The notes under the pieces are model-generated. The model was not told the origin of the DNA. It saw only the letters and a program-made list of their open reading frames with translations, and did no database searches. A stretch of DNA of 64,000 nucleotides from Cellulomonas fimi (lineage in GTDB: Bacteria; Actinomycetota; Actinomycetes; Actinomycetales; Cellulomonadaceae), in assembly GCF_012952065.1 (NCBI RefSeq), contig NZ_JABCJJ010000011.1, positions 1 through 64,000 on the forward strand, given 5' to 3'. The position numbers and the translations under genes were made by a program. Of the stretch, positions 38,229 through 48,083 are shown piece by piece (the first letter of the stretch is position 1; every line of letters starts with the position of its first letter).

Positions 38229-39248
38229 CTAGCCCTCCTGGGCGGACCGCGACCGCGCGACCTCGTACAGCGCGATCCCGGCCGCGACGCCCGCGTTGAG
38301 CGACTCGACCGCCGAGGCGATCGGGATCGACGCGATCGCGTCGCACGTGTCCCGGACCAGACGCGAGAGCCCCTTGCCCTCCGACCCGACCACGAGCACC
38401 AGCCCGTCCGTCGCGAAGGGCAGCGCGGCGATGTCCACGTCCCCGCCGCCGTCGAGCCCGACGACGAAGCAGCCGGCCTGCCGGTACGCCTGCAGCGCAC
38501 GGACCAGGTTCGTCGCGCGCGCGACGGGCACCCGGGCCGCGGCCCCGGCCGAGACCTTCCACGCCGACGCCGTCACGCCCGCCGAGCGCCGCTCGGGGAC
38601 GAGCACGCCGTGCGCACCGAAGGCACCGGCCGAGCGCAGGACGGCGCCGAGGTTGCGCGGGTCGGTGACGCCGTCGAGCGCCACGACGAGCGGCGCCGCG
38701 CCCGCGTCCGCCGCGAGGTCGAGCAGGTCGTCGGGCTCGGCGTACTCGTACGGCGGCACCTGGATCGCGACGCCCTGGTGCACCGAGCCGTCGGTGAGCC
38801 GGTCGAGCTCGGCCTTCGAGACCTCGAGGAGCGGGTAGCCGCGGCCCGTCACGACGGCGAGGATCTCGCGCGTGCGGTCGTCGGCCTCGATCCGCGTGCC
38901 GTAGTAGACCGTGCTCACGGGGATGCCCGCGCGCAGCGCCTCGACGACCGAGTTGCGCCCGGAGACGATCTCGTGGGTCGCGCTGACCCCCTTGCCGCCC
39001 TTCGAGCCGCCGGCCGACCGCGACGTCCGCGCGCCCGCGACACCGCTCGGGCGCGAGGTCCCCGTCGCGGCCCGGCGCTCGACCGCGACCTTCTTCTTCG
39101 CCGCCGGGTGGTACGGGCGCTCGGTCGCCTTGGGCGTGGGCCCCCGGCCCTCGAGCGCCTGGCGCCCCTGGCCGCCCGAGCCGACCCGGGCGCCCTTCTT
39201 GGAGCCGGCCTTGCGCGTCGCGCCGCGACGCGAGGAGTTCCCTGCCAT
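38229..39248 (-). CDS. rlmB: 23S rRNA (guanosine-2'-O)-methyltransferase RlmB
   Basis: The 339-residue SpoU/TrmH enzyme has a basic, Gly/Ser/Lys-rich N-terminal extension (1-88), the substrate-binding domain (ATHEIVSGRNSVVEALRAGI) and the SPOUT knot with DGVTDPRNLGAVLRSAGAFG, VVGSEGKGLSRLVRD and IPIASAVESLNAGVAAGIAL. It methylates a guanosine in 23S rRNA using SAM. Its ATG overlaps the cysS stop (TGATG), an arrangement common in actinobacteria. Confidence 0.92.
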   Translation of the reverse strand: MAGNSSRRGATRKAGSKKGARVGSGGQGRQALEGRGPTPKATERPYHPAAKKKVAVERRAATGTSRPSGVAGARTSRSAGGSKGGKGVSATHEIVSGRNSVVEALRAGIPVSTVYYGTRIEADDRTREILAVVTGRGYPLLEVSKAELDRLTDGSVHQGVAIQVPPYEYAEPDDLLDLAADAGAAPLVVALDGVTDPRNLGAVLRSAGAFGAHGVLVPERRSAGVTASAWKVSAGAAARVPVARATNLVRALQAYRQAGCFVVGLDGGGDVDIAALPFATDGLVLVVGSEGKGLSRLVRDTCDAIASIPIASAVESLNAGVAAGIALYEVARSRSAQEG

Positions 39249-40693
39249 CAGTCCTGGTCCCTCGCTGTCGTGGCGAGCGACCATCGCGCTCCGTCCGGTG
39301 AGTCCTCGACCAGGATCCCGGCCGCCGCGAGGCGGTCCCGGATCGCGTCGGAGGTGGCGAAGTCCCGCGCCGCGCGGGCCTGTGCGCGGGCCGTGAGCTC
39401 GGCGGTGACGAGCGTGTCGAGCGCGTCCGCGTACCGCGTCCTTCCCCCGCGGGCGACCCACTGCGGGCTCCCGGGGTCGAGCCCCAGCACGTCGAGCATG
39501 GCCCGCAGCTGCACGACGACGTCCCGCACCTCGGGCAGGTCCCGCTCCGCGAGCGCGGTGTTGCCCGCGCGGAGGCGCTCGTGCACGACCGCGAGGGCCG
39601 CGGGCACGTTGAGGTCGTCGTCCATGGCGGCCGTGAACTCCGCCGGCAGCGCGACCTTCCCCACCTCGTCGTCGTCCACCGCGCCCACGGCCTCGACCGC
39701 ACGCTCGACGAAGCCCGCGAGGCGGTCCCACGTCGCCTCCGCCTCGCGCAGCGTGTCGTCCGTCCACTCGAGCATCGAGCTGTACTGCACGGCCGTGAGG
39801 GCGTACCGGAGGACCGCACCGCGGGTGTGCCTCAGCACCTCGGTCACGAGCAGCCCGTTGCCGAGCGACTTGCTCATCTTGGCGCCGGCCTGCGTGACCC
39901 AGCCGTTGTAGAGCCAGAGCTGCGCGAAGTCGTAGCCCGCGGCGCGCGACTGGGCCTGCTCGTTCTCGTGGTGCGGGAACCGCAGGTCCAGGCCGCCGCC
40001 GTGGATGTCGAACGCCTCGCCGAGGTAGCGCTGCGCCATCGCGGAGCACTCGAGGTGCCACCCGGGGCGGCCCCGGCCGAACGGCGTCGACCACGAGGCC
40101 GTCGCAGGCTCCCCCGCCTTGGGCGCCTTCCAGAGCGCGAAGTCGCGCGGGTCACGCTTGTGCGCGTCGAGCTCGTCGGACCCCGTGTCGCGCGCGGGCA
40201 CCATGTCCTCGAGCCGCTGGTTCGTGAGCGACCCGTACGCGGGGTACGAGCGGACGTCGAAGTAGACGTCGCCGTCGCCCGCGACGTAGGCGTGGCCGCG
40301 CTCGACGAGCCGCTGCATCATCGCGACCATCTCGGGGACGTGGCCCGTGGCCCGCGGCTCGTAGCTCGGGGGAAGCACACCCACGGCGTCGTACGCGAAG
40401 GTGAAGGCGCGCTCGTTCTGCATCGCCCACGCCCACCACGGCTGCCCGGCGTCGGCCGACTTCGCGAGGATCTTGTCGTCGATGTCCGTGACGTTGCGGA
40501 TCATCGTGACCCGGTAGCCCGAGCGCACGAGCCAGCGCTGGAGCACGTCGAACGCGACGGCCGAGCGCAGGTGGCCCACGTGCGGGGGCGACTGGACGGT
40601 CGCGCCGCACAGGTAGATGCCGACCTCGCCCGGGACCAGGGGGACGAGGTCGCGCACCTGGCGCGTCGCGGAGTCGAACAGTCGGAGGCTCAC
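39248..40693 (-). CDS. cysS: Cysteinyl-tRNA synthetase
   Basis: The 481-residue class I synthetase has [13 protein letters not shown] (zinc Cys29 and HIGH-type motif 38-41), WHLECSAM and HHENEQAQS of the zinc site, and KMSKSLGN near residue 272. It charges tRNA-Cys. The product is not MshC, since it begins with the standard [19 protein letters not shown] 40693 is leaderless with a good -10 box. Confidence 0.96.
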   Translation of the reverse strand: MSLRLFDSATRQVRDLVPLVPGEVGIYLCGATVQSPPHVGHLRSAVAFDVLQRWLVRSGYRVTMIRNVTDIDDKILAKSADAGQPWWAWAMQNERAFTFAYDAVGVLPPSYEPRATGHVPEMVAMMQRLVERGHAYVAGDGDVYFDVRSYPAYGSLTNQRLEDMVPARDTGSDELDAHKRDPRDFALWKAPKAGEPATASWSTPFGRGRPGWHLECSAMAQRYLGEAFDIHGGGLDLRFPHHENEQAQSRAAGYDFAQLWLYNGWVTQAGAKMSKSLGNGLLVTEVLRHTRGAVLRYALTAVQYSSMLEWTDDTLREAEATWDRLAGFVERAVEAVGAVDDDEVGKVALPAEFTAAMDDDLNVPAALAVVHERLRAGNTALAERDLPEVRDVVVQLRAMLDVLGLDPGSPQWVARGGRTRYADALDTLVTAELTARAQARAARDFATSDAIRDRLAAAGILVEDSPDGARWSLATTARDQD

Positions 40694-40699
40694 CGGCCC

Positions 40700-40705
40700 A
40701 GGCTA
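40700..40705 (-). promoter_or_regulatory. -10 box TAGCCT, leaderless start of cysS-rlmB
   Basis: TAGCCT is followed by 6 bases and GTG 40693 on the minus strand. Confidence 0.6.
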
Positions 40706-40746
40706 CCGGGGCGCGCGCTGCGTTCACCGCCCGGGGCGGGCGGCCG

Positions 40747-41352
40747 CTACGCGGTCTGCACCCCGGGCCGGGCGAGCTGCGCCAGGTGGTCGGCGAACTG
40801 CGCGAGGTCGGCGCGAGCAGCCCGGTCGTCGCCGTCGACGAGCCACGCCAGCGCGACGCCGTCGAGGACGGCCACGCACGTGCGCGCGAGGTGGCGCGGT
40901 GGCACGCCCCAGTCCGTCCCCGCAGCCGCGGCCGCCTCGACGAGAAGGTCCTCCGCGAGCCGGCGCTCGTGCTCGAGCTGTGCGGTCGCCACCGGCGCGA
41001 GCTCGGGGTTGCGCAGGGCCGACAGCGTCATCTCGAAGGCCAGCAGCTGGTCGCCGCGCCGCGCCGACATCGAGTCCCAGATCGCCGTGACCGCGTTTCC
41101 GACCGCGGCGCGCGCGTCGAGCGGCGGGGAGCCGAACTCCACGCGCTCGACGTTCCGCGCCGTGATCGCCTCGCCCATCGCGCGGAGCAGCTCGTTCTTG
41201 TCCTGGAAGCAGTAGTGCACGACGCCGAGGGACACGCCCGCCTCCGCCGCGACCGCGCGGACGGTGGCCGCCTCGACCCCGTCCCGACTGGCCACGGCCA
41301 GCGCGGCGTTGACCAGCTGTTCCCGACGCTTCGCCATCGGCAGACGCGACAT
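40747..41352 (-). CDS. TetR-family regulator
   Basis: The 201-residue protein has an N-terminal helix-turn-helix: REQLVNAALAVASRDGVEAA, VRAVAAEAGVSLGVVHYCFQ and DKNELLRAMG. The C-terminal ligand domain resembles BetI-type TetR proteins. GAGGAGG lies 6 bases before ATG 41352. It is divergent from an oxidoreductase gene, a usual arrangement for a local repressor. Confidence 0.9.
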   Translation of the reverse strand: MSRLPMAKRREQLVNAALAVASRDGVEAATVRAVAAEAGVSLGVVHYCFQDKNELLRAMGEAITARNVERVEFGSPPLDARAAVGNAVTAIWDSMSARRGDQLLAFEMTLSALRNPELAPVATAQLEHERRLAEDLLVEAAAAAGTDWGVPPRHLARTCVAVLDGVALAWLVDGDDRAARADLAQFADHLAQLARPGVQTA

Positions 41353-41479
41353 CGCGACCTCCTCGCCCCCTCCGCGCGCTGGTCGAGACCACGGCGGAGC
41401 TCCATCGTCGCACCACCCGAACCTGCGAGCCACCGCCTGCGCGTACGTCCCTGCCCTGGTCAGGTGCGTGCGGAACGGC

Positions 41480-41485
41480 CATGAT
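41480..41485 (+). promoter_or_regulatory. Possible -10 box CATGAT before the oxidoreductase
   Basis: CATGAT is followed by 7 bases and ATG 41493. It supports this start over the ATG at 41481, which falls inside the box. Confidence 0.35.
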
Positions 41486-41492
41486 CGATAGC

Positions 41493-42425
41493 ATGTCGCG
41501 CGCAGTGGTGGCGACCGCCTACGGCGGGCCGGACGTCCTGAGGATCGTCGACGTCGACCCGGGTGAGCCCGGGCCCGAGCAGGTGCTCGTCGAGGTGCGC
41601 GCCGCGGGGATCAACCCCGCCGACTGGAAGGCGTACAGCGGCGCGAGCGGCACGGACGCGTCGCGGCTGCCGATGCGGCTCGGCTACGAGGCCGCGGGCA
41701 CGGTGCTCACGGCCGGTCCCGGCGTCGACGGCGTCGCGCCCGGTGACGACGTCCTGTTCCAGCGCTCGGGGGCATACGCCGAGCGCCTCGTGGTCAAGGC
41801 CGAGAACGTCGTCAGGAAGCCGGCCGCACTGAGCTGGGCCAGGGCGGGGGGCCTGCTCGTCGTCGGGTCGACCGCGATGCACACGGTCGTCGCGACGCGC
41901 GTGGGCAGCGGCGACACCGTCCTGGTGCACGGCGCCGCGGGCGGCGTGGGGTCGATGGCCGTGCAGCTCGCCCGCGTGCGGGGCGCCCGCGTCATCGGCA
42001 CCGCCAGCGTGGCGAACCACGAGTACCTGCTGGACATCGGTGCGACGCCGGTCGCCTACGGTCCGGGCCTGGCCGACCGCGTGCGCGCGCTCGCTCCGCG
42101 GGGGGTCGACGCAGCGATCGACACGGTCGGCACGAACGAGGCCCTCGACGTGTCGATCGCGCTGGTGAAGGACCGGCACCGCATCGCGACCGTCGCCGCG
42201 TTCGGGCGCGCGCCCGCCCTGCGCATCCAGCTGCTGGGCCACGGGCCGCATGCCGACCCGGGCGACGACATCCGGGCCGCGGCCCGGCCCACGCTGGTCG
42301 ACCTCGTCGCGACCGGGAGGATCGACGTGCGGATCGCGGGGACGTACCCGCTCGAGCAGGTCGCCAGGGCGCACCGCGTCGGGCTCGCCGGCCACGTGCA
42401 CGGGAAGCTCGTGCTCGTCCGCTGA
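41493..42425 (+). CDS. NADPH:quinone oxidoreductase-like MDR protein
   Basis: The 310-residue zinc-independent medium-chain dehydrogenase/reductase has the GroES-like domain (VEVRAAGINPADWKAYSG, GYEAAGTVLTAGPGVDG) and a Rossmann nucleotide site in VLVHGAAGGVGSMAVQLAR. Structural-zinc Cys residues are absent. It probably reduces a quinone or enone with NADPH. ATG 41493 is used; ATG 41481 would add four residues. The divergent TetR regulator is a likely controller. Confidence 0.87.
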   Translation: MSRAVVATAYGGPDVLRIVDVDPGEPGPEQVLVEVRAAGINPADWKAYSGASGTDASRLPMRLGYEAAGTVLTAGPGVDGVAPGDDVLFQRSGAYAERLVVKAENVVRKPAALSWARAGGLLVVGSTAMHTVVATRVGSGDTVLVHGAAGGVGSMAVQLARVRGARVIGTASVANHEYLLDIGATPVAYGPGLADRVRALAPRGVDAAIDTVGTNEALDVSIALVKDRHRIATVAAFGRAPALRIQLLGHGPHADPGDDIRAAARPTLVDLVATGRIDVRIAGTYPLEQVARAHRVGLAGHVHGKLVLVR

Positions 42426-42441
42426 CGTCCGACCCGGCCGC

Positions 42442-42939
42442 TCAGGGACCGACGACGAGGGCCGTCGCGATCGCGGCCACGCCTTCCCCGCGCCCGGTGA
42501 GCCCGAGCCCGTCGGTCGTCGTCGCGCTCACGGTGACGGGCGCGCCGGCCGCCGCCGACAGCGCCGCTTCTGCCTCGGCCCGACGCGGGCCGAGGCGCGG
42601 GCGGTTGCCGATCACCTGGACGGCGACGTTGCCGATCGTGAAGCCCGCCGCCCGGACGCGCCGAGCCGTCTCGGCGAGCAGCGCGGTCCCGGGGGCACCC
42701 GCCCACTGGGGCGCGGAGGTGCCGAAGTTCGAGCCGAGGTCGCCGAGCCCCGCGGCGGAGAGCAGCGCGTCCGCCGCGGCGTGCGCGGCGACGTCCGCGT
42801 CGGAGTGCCCCGCGAGCCTGGGCTCCCCCGGCCACGTCAGCCCGGCGAGCGCCAGGTCGCGGCCGTCCGCGGCGTCCGTGTCGGCGTCGGCGTAGGCGTG
42901 GACGTCGATCCCGATGCCCGTCCGGGGCAGCGCGCTCAC
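42442..42939 (-). CDS. ispF: 2-C-methyl-D-erythritol 2,4-cyclodiphosphate synthase
   Basis: The 165-residue enzyme has GIDVHAY (metal Asp12 and His14), [24 protein letters not shown] and [18 protein letters not shown]. It forms MEcPP in the MEP isoprenoid pathway. GTG 42939 overlaps the ispD stop, so the two steps are coupled. Confidence 0.95.
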   Translation of the reverse strand: MSALPRTGIGIDVHAYADADTDAADGRDLALAGLTWPGEPRLAGHSDADVAAHAAADALLSAAGLGDLGSNFGTSAPQWAGAPGTALLAETARRVRAAGFTIGNVAVQVIGNRPRLGPRRAEAEAALSAAAGAPVTVSATTTDGLGLTGRGEGVAAIATALVVGP

Positions 42940-43697
42940 CCGTGCTCCTCGAGCAGCAGCCGCGCCAGCGCGAGGTCGCGCGGGGTGGTGATCTTGACGG
43001 CGGCCGCGTCGCCGGGCACGACGTGCACGGGTTCGCCGAGGGCCGCGACGAGCGAGGCGTCGTCGGTCGCGGCGAGGGACTCGTCGCCCGCGCGGTGGGC
43101 GCCGGCCGCGTGCGCCCGGTCGAGCAGCGCGCGGTCGAAGCCCTGCGGCGTCTGGACGCTGCGCAGCACGCTGCGGTCGGGGTTGCCCGTGACGAGCTCG
43201 GCGGTCGCGCCGGCGGTCGCCACCGTGCCCGGCACGCGGTCCTCGACCGCGGTGGGGCCCTCGGGACCGACCTCGACCACGGTGTCCGGCACGGGGACGC
43301 CGGGCACCACGGCACGCCGTCCGGCCCGGACCGCCTGCACCACCCGCTCGGCGAGCGACGACGGCGCGAGCGAGCGCGCGGCGTCGTGCACGAGGACGAC
43401 GTCGACGTCGGGGGGCACCGTCGCGAGCGCCGCCGCGACCGACGCCTGCCGGCTCATCCCCCCGGTCACGACGGTGACCGGGACGCCGAGGTCGGCGGCG
43501 GAGAGCACGGACTCGAACGCCGCGAGGTGGTCGCCGGGCGCCGGCACCACGACCAGGTCGACCACGCCGCAGGACGCGAGGCGCCGGGCGGCGTGAACCA
43601 CGAGCGGCTCGCCGGCGAGCGGGACGAGGGCCTTGGGCAGCACGTGACCGAGGCGGGTGCCGCTGCCCGCCGCAGTGAGGATCGCGGCGGTCGTCAC
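42936..43697 (-). CDS. ispD: 2-C-methyl-D-erythritol 4-phosphate cytidylyltransferase
   Basis: The 253-residue enzyme has the nucleotide-binding [11 protein letters not shown], then [27 protein letters not shown] and [14 protein letters not shown]. It joins CTP to MEP in the non-mevalonate pathway. GTG 43697 gives [11 protein letters not shown], the normal start. A strong hairpin separates it from carD. Confidence 0.94.
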   Translation of the reverse strand: MTTAAILTAAGSGTRLGHVLPKALVPLAGEPLVVHAARRLASCGVVDLVVVPAPGDHLAAFESVLSAADLGVPVTVVTGGMSRQASVAAALATVPPDVDVVLVHDAARSLAPSSLAERVVQAVRAGRRAVVPGVPVPDTVVEVGPEGPTAVEDRVPGTVATAGATAELVTGNPDRSVLRSVQTPQGFDRALLDRAHAAGAHRAGDESLAATDDASLVAALGEPVHVVPGDAAAVKITTPRDLALARLLLEEHG

Positions 43698-43740
43698 CGC
43701 GCGACGCTCGTCGGCGCCGGCCGCACCTGACGGCAGATAC

Positions 43741-43781
43741 CGCTCGGGCGCCGTCCCCCCGGAGGGAACGGCGCCCGAGCG
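43741..43781. terminator. Hairpin between carD and ispD
   Basis: CGCTCGGGCGCCGT (43741-43754) pairs perfectly with ACGGCGCCCGAGCG (43768-43781). It lies 17 bases after the carD stop, so it probably ends the carD transcript, with ispD read from its own promoter or by read-through. Confidence 0.75.
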
Positions 43782-43797
43782 CTGGTGCGGGTGGTGC

Positions 43798-44280
43798 TCA
43801 AGAAGCGAGGACCTCGTCGAGGATGGCCTCGGCCTTCTCCTCCTCGGTGTGCTCCGCGAGCGCGAGCTCCGAGACGAGGATCTGCCGGGCCTTCGCCAGC
43901 ATGCGCTTCTCGCCGGCCGAGAGGCCGCGGTCCGCGTCGCGGCGGGAGAGGTCGCGGACGACCTCGGCGACCTTGATGACGTCGCCCGACGCGAGCTTCT
44001 CGAGGTTCGCCTTGTAGCGGCGCGACCAGTTGGTCGGCTCCTCGGTGTACGGGGCGCGGAGGACGTCGAAGACCTTCTCCAGTCCCTCCTGGCCGACGAC
44101 GTCGCGGACACCGACGAGGTCGACGTTCTCCGCGGGGACCTCGATGGTGAGGTCACCCTGAGCGACCTTGAGCTTGAGGTAGATCTTGTCCTCGCCGCGG
44201 ATCGTCCGGGTCTTGATCTCCTCGATCAGCGCGGCGCCGTGGTGCGGGTAGACGACCGTCTCCCCAACAGTGAAAGTCAT
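43798..44280 (-). CDS. carD: CarD-family transcription regulator
   Basis: The 160-residue protein starts [20 protein letters not shown], the RNAP-interacting Tudor-like domain, with [14 protein letters not shown], followed by the helical DNA-binding domain [20 protein letters not shown]. CarD/CdnL stabilises the RNA polymerase open complex, notably at rRNA promoters, and is essential in mycobacteria. AAGGGGA precedes ATG 44280. Confidence 0.95.
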   Translation of the reverse strand: MTFTVGETVVYPHHGAALIEEIKTRTIRGEDKIYLKLKVAQGDLTIEVPAENVDLVGVRDVVGQEGLEKVFDVLRAPYTEEPTNWSRRYKANLEKLASGDVIKVAEVVRDLSRRDADRGLSAGEKRMLAKARQILVSELALAEHTEEEKAEAILDEVLAS

Positions 44281-44308
44281 CTGGTGATGTCCCCTTTCGC
44301 GGGAGACC

Positions 44309-44314
44309 ATCCTA
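44309..44314 (-). promoter_or_regulatory. -10 box TAGGAT for carD
   Basis: TAGGAT lies 28 bases before ATG 44280. Just upstream, 10-bp arms CCTGACCTGC (44332-44341) and GCAGGTCAGG (44369-44378) form an inverted repeat. Confidence 0.5.
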
Positions 44315-44508
44315 CCACGGCGTGTCGCGGCCCTGACCTGCCAGATTGTCCCGTGAGGACGCGTCGTCGCAGGTCAGGACCACGGCGGGCGGACGGTGCC
44401 CCCGGGCGGGCGACCCACTAGGCTGACCGCAGCAGCCCGAGCGGCGCGCGCGTCGCTCCGGCCGCACGTCGATCGCAGCGACCCGCCCCACCGTCTCGAG
44501 GAGTCCAT

Positions 44509-45012
44509 GTGGCCAGCGCTCGTCCGTCCCGCCGTCTGCGACCGTCGTCCCGGTGGGCCGGTCTGCCGGTCGTCGTGCTCGCGGGCACGGCCCTGGCCGG
44601 GTGCTCGGCCGTCAACCCGATGACGTCGATGGAGCCCTACAACGCGTCGGACGGCGTGCGCGTCGAGGTGAGCTCGACCGTGAGCGTCGAGAACCTGCTG
44701 GTCCTGACCGCGGCGGAGGGCGCGCCGGGCACGCTGGTCGGCGGGGTCGCGAACCGCGGTGACGAGGACGTCCGGGTCACGCTCTCGGCCGACGGCGCCG
44801 ACGACCTCACCGTGTCCGTCCCCGCGGGCCAGACGGTGGTGCTCGGCGGTGCGGGCGAGGACCCCGCCGAGCTCGACACCGTGAACGCCGCGCCCGGCGC
44901 GCTGCTCAGGGTCACGGTCTCGGCGCCCCAGGCGGGCAGCCAGGAGGTCCAGGTTCCCGTTCTCGACGACACCCTGTCGGAGTACGAGGACCTCGTCCCC
45001 GCAGCGAGCTGA
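44509..45012 (+). CDS. Lipoprotein, function unknown
   Basis: The 167-residue protein has a basic N-terminus, a hydrophobic segment and lipobox ALAGC (Cys32), so it is a secreted lipoprotein. The mature part is a beta-rich domain with VRVEVSSTVSVENLLVLTAA and VTLSADGADDLTVSVPAGQ; it recalls a small copper-chaperone or DUF461-like fold, but I am not sure. GTG 44509 follows GAGGAG. It is divergent from carD. Confidence 0.75.
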   Translation: MASARPSRRLRPSSRWAGLPVVVLAGTALAGCSAVNPMTSMEPYNASDGVRVEVSSTVSVENLLVLTAAEGAPGTLVGGVANRGDEDVRVTLSADGADDLTVSVPAGQTVVLGGAGEDPAELDTVNAAPGALLRVTVSAPQAGSQEVQVPVLDDTLSEYEDLVPAAS

Positions 45013-45077
45013 CCCCTCGCGCCCTCGACGTCGTCCGCACGCTGCCGGGCTGTGCCCCGGCGGCCTCGGGCGTTCGG

Positions 45078-45857
45078 TCAGCCGAAGCGGCCCGAGATGT
45101 AGTCCTCGGTGGACTTCTCGCGCGGGGTCGAGAACATCGTGGCCGTCGAGTCCACCTCGATGAGGCGACCGGGCATCCCGGTGCCCGCGATGTTGAAGAA
45201 CGCCGTGCGGTCCGAGACGCGCGCCGCCTGCTGCATGTTGTGGGTCACGATCACGATCGTGTAGTCGGCCTTGAGCTCCGAGATCAGGTCCTCGATCGCG
45301 AGCGTCGAGATCGGGTCGAGCGCCGAGCAGGGCTCGTCCATGAGGAGCACCTGCGGCTTCACGGCGATCGCGCGCGCGATGCACAGCCGCTGCTGCTGGC
45401 CGCCCGAGAGGGACGAGCCGGGCCGGTCGAGCCGGTCCTTGACCTCGTTCCAGAGGTTCGCCCCCCGGAGCGAGCGCTCGAGGACGTCCTGCGCGTCGCC
45501 CTTCGAGATGCGCCGGTTGTTGAGCCGGATCCCGGCGAGCACGTTCTCGGCGATCGACATCGTCGGAAAGGGGTTGGGTCGCTGGAACACCATGCCGACG
45601 GAGCGGCGTACCGCGACCGGGTCGACGCCCTCGCCGTAGAGGTCGACGCCGTCCATCGCGACGGTGCCGTCCACGCGGGCGCCGGGGACGACCTCGTGCA
45701 TGCGGTTGAGCGTCCGCAGGAAGGTCGACTTCCCGCATCCCGACGGGCCGATGAAGGCCGTCACGGAGCTCGGCTCGATGTCGACGGAGACGTCGGCGAC
45801 CGCGAGGAAGTCGCCGTAGTAGATGTTGAGGTCCTTCACGTCGATGCGCTTGGCCAC
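45078..45857 (-). CDS. pstB: Phosphate ABC transporter ATPase PstB
   Basis: The 259-residue ATPase has Walker [10 protein letters not shown] (37-45), Q-loop [25 protein letters not shown], Walker [13 protein letters not shown] and [13 protein letters not shown]. It energises the Pst importer. AAAGGA precedes GTG 45857. Last gene of pstSCAB; the 71-base gap to pstA is the largest within pstC-pstA-pstB. Confidence 0.97.
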   Translation of the reverse strand: MAKRIDVKDLNIYYGDFLAVADVSVDIEPSSVTAFIGPSGCGKSTFLRTLNRMHEVVPGARVDGTVAMDGVDLYGEGVDPVAVRRSVGMVFQRPNPFPTMSIAENVLAGIRLNNRRISKGDAQDVLERSLRGANLWNEVKDRLDRPGSSLSGGQQQRLCIARAIAVKPQVLLMDEPCSALDPISTLAIEDLISELKADYTIVIVTHNMQQAARVSDRTAFFNIAGTGMPGRLIEVDSTATMFSTPREKSTEDYISGRFG

Positions 45858-45928
45858 GAGGTGTCCTTTGTCTGTCGGCGGAGCGTGTCGCCGCCGGCGG
45901 GCGGCCGGGGGTGAGCCGGTCGCCGGCG

Positions 45929-46921
45929 TCAGCGGGTCTTGGGGGCGAAGAAGCGGGTCAGGAGGCGGCCGGCGAGGTTGAGCAGCATCACGAGCGCGAT
46001 CAGCACGAGCGCCGCCGCCCAGGCCCGGTCGTAGTTGATCGTCGCGATGCAGTCGACGGCGTCCGGTGCGCAGGGGACGAGCCCCTGGCTGTACTGCCGG
46101 TACACGTAGACCGGGAGGGTCATCATGCGGCCCTCGAACACGTTGAAGTTGATCGAGTCGAGCACGCCGACGGTGATCAGCAGCGGCGCGGTCTCGCCGA
46201 TCACACGAGCGATCGCCAGCATGATGCCGGTCCCGAGCCCCGCGACGGACGTGCGCAGCACGACCTTGACGATCGTGAGCCACTTGGGCACACCGAGCGC
46301 GTACGAGGCCTCGCGCAGCTCGTTCGGCACGAGCCGCAGCATCTCCTCGCACGACCGGACGACGACCGGGATCATCAGCACCGAGAGCGCCACCGCGCCC
46401 ACCGCGCCGAACCGCACGCCCGGCCCGAAGATCAGCGCGAACAGCGCGTACGCGAAGAGCCCGGCGACGATCGACGGGATGCCGGTCATGACGTCGACGA
46501 AGAAGGTCACCGACCGTGCGAGCGCGCCGCGCCCGTACTCGACCAGGTAGATCGCCGTGAAGAGGCCGACCGGCACGGAGATGAGCGTCGCCAGCCCCGT
46601 GATCAGCAGCGTGCCGATGATGGCGTGGTAGATGCCGCCCGCGTCCATCCCGCCGAAGACACCGCGCATCGAGACCGTGAGGAAGTACGGCGAGAGCCGC
46701 TCGATCCCGTTCACGACCACGGTCCACGTCAGCGACACCAGCGGCACGAGCGCCACGAGGAAGGACGCCACGATCAGCCCGGTCATGACGCGGTCGGTCC
46801 GCCGGCGGCTCTTGTCCGTGCCCGCGAGCATCGCGCGGGTGTCGGCGTGCGGGTCGAGCGTGGGTGGCGGCGTCGGGCCGCTGCCGGGGGCGCCGGCCGC
46901 GCCGGGCGTGAGAGTCGTCAT
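45929..46921 (-). CDS. pstA: Phosphate ABC transporter permease PstA
   Basis: The 330-residue permease has a soluble Pro-rich N-terminus, then about six transmembrane helices. The loop [17 protein letters not shown] with [20 protein letters not shown] is the ATPase-binding EAA region. It starts just before the pstC stop, so translation is coupled. Confidence 0.95.
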   Translation of the reverse strand: MTTLTPGAAGAPGSGPTPPPTLDPHADTRAMLAGTDKSRRRTDRVMTGLIVASFLVALVPLVSLTWTVVVNGIERLSPYFLTVSMRGVFGGMDAGGIYHAIIGTLLITGLATLISVPVGLFTAIYLVEYGRGALARSVTFFVDVMTGIPSIVAGLFAYALFALIFGPGVRFGAVGAVALSVLMIPVVVRSCEEMLRLVPNELREASYALGVPKWLTIVKVVLRTSVAGLGTGIMLAIARVIGETAPLLITVGVLDSINFNVFEGRMMTLPVYVYRQYSQGLVPCAPDAVDCIATINYDRAWAAALVLIALVMLLNLAGRLLTRFFAPKTR

Positions 46922-46922
46922 G

Positions 46923-47936
46923 TCAGTTGGCCCCCGAGAAGTCCTTGCGGCGCGCCACGATCGCGCGGGCGGCCATGTTCACCACGAGGGTGATGACGAA
47001 GAGCGCGAGGCCGGTCGCGATGAGGACGCTCACGCCCTCGGTGTTGGCCTCGGGGAACTGCAGCGCGATGTTCGCCGCGATCGTCTGGTGCTTGCCCGCG
47101 AGCAGCAGGGCGAACGAGTAGGTGGCGCCCGGCGACAGGATCATCAGCACGGCCATCGTCTCGCCGAGGGCGCGGCCGAGTCCGAGCATCGCGGCCGAGA
47201 TGATCCCCGGCCGGCCGAAGGGCAGGACGGCGAGCCGCACCATCTCCCAGCGCGTCGCACCCATCGCGAGGGCCGCCTCCTCATGGAGCCGCGGCGCCTG
47301 CAGGAAGACCTCGCGGCAGACGGCGGTGATGATCGGGAGGATCATCACCGCGAGCACGATCGCGACGGTGAGGATGACGCGCGGGGGGTCGGACGCGGGC
47401 CCCGCGAAGAGCGGGATGAACCCGAGCGTGTCGCTCAGCCACCGCCACACGGGGAAGAGCAGCGGCACGAGCCACAGGGCGCCCCAGAGGCCGTAGACGA
47501 CGCTCGGGATCGCGGCGAGCAGGTCGATGAGGTAACCGAGCCCGTTCGCCAGCCGGCGCGGCGCGTAGTGCGAGATGAACAGCGCGATCCCGACCGACAG
47601 CGGCACGGCGATCACGAGCGCGAGGGCCGCGGCCAGCAGCGTGCCGAAGACGAGCGGTCCGACGAACTCCAGCAGGTTCTCGCCGTCGGGCAGCCAGCTG
47701 ACGGCCTCGGAGAGCTCCTGCGCGTTCGCCGTCAGCGCGGGCCAGGCCCGCAGCACGAGGAAGAGGGCGACCGCGGCGAGCACCAGCAGGATCAGGACCC
47801 CCGCGGAGGTCGCCGTCCACGCGAAGGCGCTGTTCGCCAGGTCGCCCGTGTGGCGGGAGGTCCGGCGCGGCGTCGCGGGAGACGTCGGGGGCGGTGACGT
47901 CTCCGGCGCCGACGTGCGGCTCGTGCTGCTCGTCAC
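46923..47936 (-). CDS. pstC: Phosphate ABC transporter permease PstC
   Basis: The 337-residue permease has a Thr/Pro-rich cytoplasmic leader and about six transmembrane helices, with EEAALAMGATRWEMVRLAVL and GLGRALGETMAVLMI as the ATPase-interacting loop. GTG 47936. It follows pstS after a hairpin, so expression may be attenuated relative to pstS. Confidence 0.95.
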   Translation of the reverse strand: MTSSTSRTSAPETSPPPTSPATPRRTSRHTGDLANSAFAWTATSAGVLILLVLAAVALFLVLRAWPALTANAQELSEAVSWLPDGENLLEFVGPLVFGTLLAAALALVIAVPLSVGIALFISHYAPRRLANGLGYLIDLLAAIPSVVYGLWGALWLVPLLFPVWRWLSDTLGFIPLFAGPASDPPRVILTVAIVLAVMILPIITAVCREVFLQAPRLHEEAALAMGATRWEMVRLAVLPFGRPGIISAAMLGLGRALGETMAVLMILSPGATYSFALLLAGKHQTIAANIALQFPEANTEGVSVLIATGLALFVITLVVNMAARAIVARRKDFSGAN

Positions 47937-48033
47937 AGGTGCTCCGGGGGAAGTGTGGTGGGGCAGGGCCTGCGGGCCACGCGCTCCGAGGCTACGGCCC
48001 TGAGGGGTCGGACGGCGAGACGCCGACGCGCCG

Positions 48034-48069
48034 CGGTGGCCGGCTCTCCGTCAGGGGAGCCGGCCACCG
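48034..48069. terminator. Hairpin between pstS and pstC
   Basis: CGGTGGCCGGCTC (48034-48046) pairs perfectly with GAGCCGGCCACCG (48057-48069). It lies 15 bases after the pstS stop and may let pstS be expressed more than the downstream pst genes. Confidence 0.7.
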
Positions 48070-48083
48070 GGGGTTGCGAGAGC

